Origin: VRUE01 sp035707825 | Lineage (GTDB): Bacteria; Actinomycetota; Thermoleophilia; Solirubrobacterales; 70-9 | Length of the DNA stretch: 15,864 bases | Assembly (NCBI GenBank): GCA_035707825.1 | Contig: DASSTR010000004.1 | Span: 1-15,864, forward strand | Direction: 5' to 3' | Position numbers and translations under genes: made by a program | Part shown: positions 13,017-15,864 of the stretch, in pieces | Layout of the letters: each line of letters begins with the position of its first letter | How positions within the stretch are numbered: position 1 is the stretch's first letter | The notes under the pieces: model-generated | What the model was told of the DNA's origin: nothing | The model's database searches: none | Seen by the model: only the letters and a program-made list of their open reading frames with translations

Positions 13017-15008
13017 ATGAACTACTTCGTCACAGGAGCCACCGGCTTCATCGGCCGCAATCTCGTCCGCCGCCTCCTGCAGCGCGAGGGCACCGTTTAC
13101 GCGCTCGTGCGCGCCGGCTCGCGCGGCCGGCTGGAGGAGCTGCGCACCGCATGGGGAGCCGATGGGGCGCGGGTCGTCCCCGTCTCCGGGGACCTCTCCC
13201 TGCCGGGCCTGGGCATCTCCGAGGAGGACCTGGTCACCCTGCGGGGCGAGGTCGACCACTTCTTCCACCTCGCCGCCGTCTACGACATGACCGCGGATGC
13301 CGCCGCCCAGGAGGTCGCCAACGTCGAGGGCACCCGCCACGCGATCGAACTGGCCGGGGCGATCGACGCCGGCTGCTTCCACCAGATCAGCTCGATCGCC
13401 GCCGCCGGCCTCTACAGGGGCGAGTGGCGCGAGGACATGTTCGAGGAGGCCGAGCGGCTCGACGTCCATCCTTACTTCCGCACCAAGCACGAGTCCGAGC
13501 GGGTCGTCCGCGAGGAGAGCAGCCGGCCCTGGCGGGTCTATCGCCCCGGGATCGTCGTCGGGGACTCCCGCACCGGTGAGATCGACAAGATCGACGGCCC
13601 CTACTACTTCTTCAAGCTGCTGCAGCGGATGCGGCGGGTTCTGCCGTCCTGGCTGCCGACGGTGGGGATCGAAGGCGGCGAGATCAACATCGTCCCGGTC
13701 GACTACGTCGCGGCCGCGATCGACCACATCGCACACCAGCCGGGGCTCGACGGCCAGGCCTTCCATCTCACCGACCCCGCCCCCAAGAGCGCCGGCGAGG
13801 TGATCAACCTCTTCGCGCGGGCGGCCGACGCGCCCCAGGCGACACTGCGCCTCGACTCCGGCGTCACGGATCCGGCGACGAACCTGGTCCGCTCGGGCTT
13901 GAGGTTCTTCCCGCCCGCCAAGCGGGCGGCGAAGATGGCGCTCGGCGAGATGGGGATCCCACCCGGCGTCCTCACCTACGTCAACTATCCGACCAGCTTC
14001 GACTCCTCCAACGCCCAGGCGGCGCTGGAGGGCTCGGGGATCGAGGTGCCGCCGCTGGAGAGCTACGCCACCCGTGTCTGGGACTACTGGGAGAGGAATC
14101 TCGACCCGGGCCTCTTCAAGGACCGCTCCCTCTCCTCGGCTGTGCGCGGCAAGGTGGTGCTGATCACCGGCGCCTCCTCGGGGATCGGCAAAGCGACCGC
14201 TGTCAAGGTCGCCGACGCGGGCGCCACGGTCCTGCTCGTCGCCCGCTCGGTCGAGAAGCTCGAGGAGACAAAAGCGGAGATCGAGGCGGCCGGGGGCGTG
14301 GCCCACATCCATCGCTGCGACCTCTCCGACATGGAGGACGTCGAGCGGATGGCCGGGGAGGTCCTGGCCTACCACGGCCAGGTCGACATCCTGGTCAACA
14401 ACGCGGGTCGCTCGATCCGTCGCTCGGTCGGGCTCTCCTACGACCGCTTCCACGACTACGAGCGCACGATCCAGCTCAACTACCTGGGCGCCGTGCGGCT
14501 GATCCTCGAGCTGCTGCCCTCGATGCGGGGGCGCAAGTCGGGCCACATCATCAACATCAGCTCGATCGGGACCCAGACCAATCCGCCGCGCTTCTCGGCC
14601 TACGTCGCCTCCAAGGCCGCTCTCGACGCCTTTGGCCGGGTGATCGCCTCCGAGGTCTTCGACGACGGGGTCCGCATCACGACGATCCACATGCCGCTGG
14701 TGCGCACGCCGATGATCGCGCCGACGCGGATGTATGACGTCTTCCCGGCGATCACCCCGGAGGAGGCTGCCGAGATGATCGCCAAGGCGATTGTCGAGCG
14801 GCCGAAGAAGGTGGCGACCCACCTCGGCACCTTCGGCGAGGTCCTCTACGCGGTCGCGCCCGGGCTCAGCGACCGCATCCTCAACACCGCCTACAAGCTC
14901 TTCCCCGAGTCGCAGGCCGCGAAGGGCAAAGGCCAGGAGGCGCCGGACAAGGCGCCCACCACCGAGGCCGTCGCCTTCGCCCACCTCATGAAAGGCGTGC
15001 ACTGGTAG
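13017..15008 (+). CDS. Two-domain fatty acyl-CoA reductase (alcohol-forming), tandem SDR
   Basis: Predicted NADPH-dependent reduction of fatty acyl-CoA through the aldehyde to a fatty alcohol. At 663 residues it has the order of the Marinobacter FACoAR (about 661 aa) and mycobacterial AcrA1-type proteins. The N-terminal extended-SDR/thioester-reductase domain has TGATGFIG (6-13), DHFFHLAAVYDM, HQISSIAAAGL, and Tyr153/Lys157 in HPYFRTKHESE. A linker with DYWERNLDPGLFKDRSL (356-372) leads to a classical SDR domain with TGASSGIG (384-391), NNAGRSIRRS (461-470), Ser515/516 and Tyr529/Lys533 in SAYVASK. The C-terminus ends AFAHLMKGVHW. Both active sites look complete. Start ATG follows AAAGG; the downstream FAD enzyme overlaps its stop. 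Alternative: another acyl-thioester reductase. Chain length is unknown. Confidence 0.88.
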   Translation: MNYFVTGATGFIGRNLVRRLLQREGTVYALVRAGSRGRLEELRTAWGADGARVVPVSGDLSLPGLGISEEDLVTLRGEVDHFFHLAAVYDMTADAAAQEVANVEGTRHAIELAGAIDAGCFHQISSIAAAGLYRGEWREDMFEEAERLDVHPYFRTKHESERVVREESSRPWRVYRPGIVVGDSRTGEIDKIDGPYYFFKLLQRMRRVLPSWLPTVGIEGGEINIVPVDYVAAAIDHIAHQPGLDGQAFHLTDPAPKSAGEVINLFARAADAPQATLRLDSGVTDPATNLVRSGLRFFPPAKRAAKMALGEMGIPPGVLTYVNYPTSFDSSNAQAALEGSGIEVPPLESYATRVWDYWERNLDPGLFKDRSLSSAVRGKVVLITGASSGIGKATAVKVADAGATVLLVARSVEKLEETKAEIEAAGGVAHIHRCDLSDMEDVERMAGEVLAYHGQVDILVNNAGRSIRRSVGLSYDRFHDYERTIQLNYLGAVRLILELLPSMRGRKSGHIINISSIGTQTNPPRFSAYVASKAALDAFGRVIASEVFDDGVRITTIHMPLVRTPMIAPTRMYDVFPAITPEEAAEMIAKAIVERPKKVATHLGTFGEVLYAVAPGLSDRILNTAYKLFPESQAAKGKGQEAPDKAPTTEAVAFAHLMKGVHW

Positions 15009-15864
15009 GCAGTCGCAGGCTCAAGCACTGGGGATGGGGGTACGAGGACCAGGCCCCCTCCAAGGCTGAGTTGGAGCAGGCGGCGGCCGGGATCCGGGAG
15101 CGGCTCGGGTTCGGGGGCGAGCCGGAGGGCCCCGTCCCCCTGGATGCCGTCGAAGTACGGCCGCCGCGGCTGAGGGCGCCGGCGGAGCTCGGCGGGCTGT
15201 TCAGCGACGACAAGTACGAGCGGGTCAGCCGCGCGCTGGGCAAGGCCTACCGGGACGTCGTCAGGGGGTTCCGGGGAGAGTTCCCCAATCCCCCCGACCT
15301 GGTCGCCTCCCCGGCCGACGAGTCGGAGGTCGAGACGGTGCTGAGCTGGGCCGAGGCGGAGGGCGCGGCCGTCGTTCCATTCGGGGGCGGCACCAGCGTC
15401 GTCGGCGGTGTCGAGGCGCGCCTCGGGGAGCGGCCGGTCGTCTGCCTCGACCTGCGCCGCCTCGACCGCGTGCTGGAGGTGGACGCCGAGTCGATGGCGG
15501 CGCGGATCCAGGGCGGCGCGACGGGGCCGCGGTTGGAGGAGCAGCTGCGCGAGCGCGGCCTCACCCTGCGCCACTTCCCGCAGTCCTTCGAGTACGCCAC
15601 CCTGGGCGGTTGGATCGCGACCCGGGCGGGCGGGCACTTCGCGACGCTCTACACCCACATCGACGACCTGACCGAGTCGGTGCGGGCAATTACGCCGCGG
15701 GGGAGCTGGGAGAGCCGGCGGCTGCCGGGTTCGGGCGCCGGCCCCTCGCCGGATCGCGCCCTGCTCGGCTCGGAGGGGATCCTCGGCGTGATCGTCGACG
15801 CCTGGATGAGGGTGCGGCCGCGGCCGCAGTTCAAGCTCTCGGCCGGGGTCGAGTTCGATGGCTT
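15002..15864 (+). CDS. FAD-binding oxidase, alkyldihydroxyacetonephosphate synthase-like (3' end outside window)
   Basis: Probable homologue of alkyl-DHAP synthase (AGPS), the FAD enzyme that swaps the acyl chain of acyl-DHAP for a fatty alcohol to make the ether bond. The 287 visible codons contain RRLKHWGWGYEDQAPS at the start, a PCMH-type FAD domain with VVPFGGGTSVVGGVE (124-138), LTLRHFPQSFEYATLGGWIA (187-206), then TRAGGHFATLYTHIDDLTES and GSEGILGVIVDAWMRV (256-271), all typical of bacterial AGPS-like proteins. No in-frame ATG, GTG or TTG precedes the conserved N-terminus. CTG at 15002 has AAAGG 6 bases upstream and overlaps the TAG stop of the reductase gene, so it is the best start. 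The C-terminal catalytic half is missing, so a glycolate-oxidase-like or D-lactate dehydrogenase role is not excluded. Confidence 0.82.
   Translation, partial: MVGSRRLKHWGWGYEDQAPSKAELEQAAAGIRERLGFGGEPEGPVPLDAVEVRPPRLRAPAELGGLFSDDKYERVSRALGKAYRDVVRGFRGEFPNPPDLVASPADESEVETVLSWAEAEGAAVVPFGGGTSVVGGVEARLGERPVVCLDLRRLDRVLEVDAESMAARIQGGATGPRLEEQLRERGLTLRHFPQSFEYATLGGWIATRAGGHFATLYTHIDDLTESVRAITPRGSWESRRLPGSGAGPSPDRALLGSEGILGVIVDAWMRVRPRPQFKLSAGVEFDG

Noticed and set aside
12786..15002. A 738-codon open frame on the minus strand opposite the acyl-CoA reductase
   Set aside because: Antisense shadow of a well-supported gene, overlapping the kgd start as well, with biased His/Asp/Arg-rich translation.

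Overview
The window is GC-rich bacterial DNA with dense, mostly operonic genes and strong G/C bias at third codon positions. The best fit is an actinomycete-type bacterium (Actinomycetota), possibly of the Thermoleophilia/Solirubrobacterales type. The pointers are a fused E2-E1 2-oxoglutarate dehydrogenase (Kgd/OdhA type, an actinobacterial hallmark), a monomeric AcnA aconitase, GTG/TTG starts, and an apparent c-di-AMP riboswitch in front of an NlpC/P60-like cell-wall enzyme. The class-level assignment is inference.

Layout. (1) Positions 1-3566, minus strand: a polyamine-type ABC importer operon read potA-potD-potB-potC, with potC cut by the window edge. A cluster of TTGGCCACTT repeats lies just upstream. 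(2) Positions 3723-4280, minus strand: a small secreted NlpC/P60-like protein. Its 5' leader (about 4294-4428) carries the conserved blocks of the ydaO/c-di-AMP riboswitch. (3) Positions 4557-5360, plus strand: a classical SDR oxidoreductase. It is followed by a nested inverted-repeat structure that is both its probable terminator and the leader of acnA. (4) Positions 5474-8287, plus strand: aconitase A. (5) Positions 8288-8519: a convergent gap with three hairpins. (6) Positions 8520-12922, minus strand: a 1352-residue lipoyl/E3-binding/E2/E1 fusion 2-oxoglutarate dehydrogenase with a small DUF3817-like membrane protein behind it. (7) Positions 13017-15864, plus strand, divergent from kgd: a two-domain fatty acyl-CoA reductase, overlapped at its stop codon by the start of an FAD-linked alkyl-DHAP synthase-like gene that runs off the window.

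How the genes fit together. Aconitase and the Kgd fusion are two TCA-cycle steps on either side of isocitrate dehydrogenase. The last two genes form the most interesting unit. A fatty acyl-CoA reductase makes fatty alcohols, and alkyl-DHAP synthase uses a fatty alcohol to replace the acyl chain of acyl-DHAP with an ether-linked alkyl chain. Their tight coupling suggests a compact bacterial glycerol-ether-lipid module, analogous to the eukaryotic peroxisomal FAR1-AGPS pair. No rRNA, tRNA, CRISPR array, transposon or phage gene was recognised. No gene-free stretch exceeds 300 bases.
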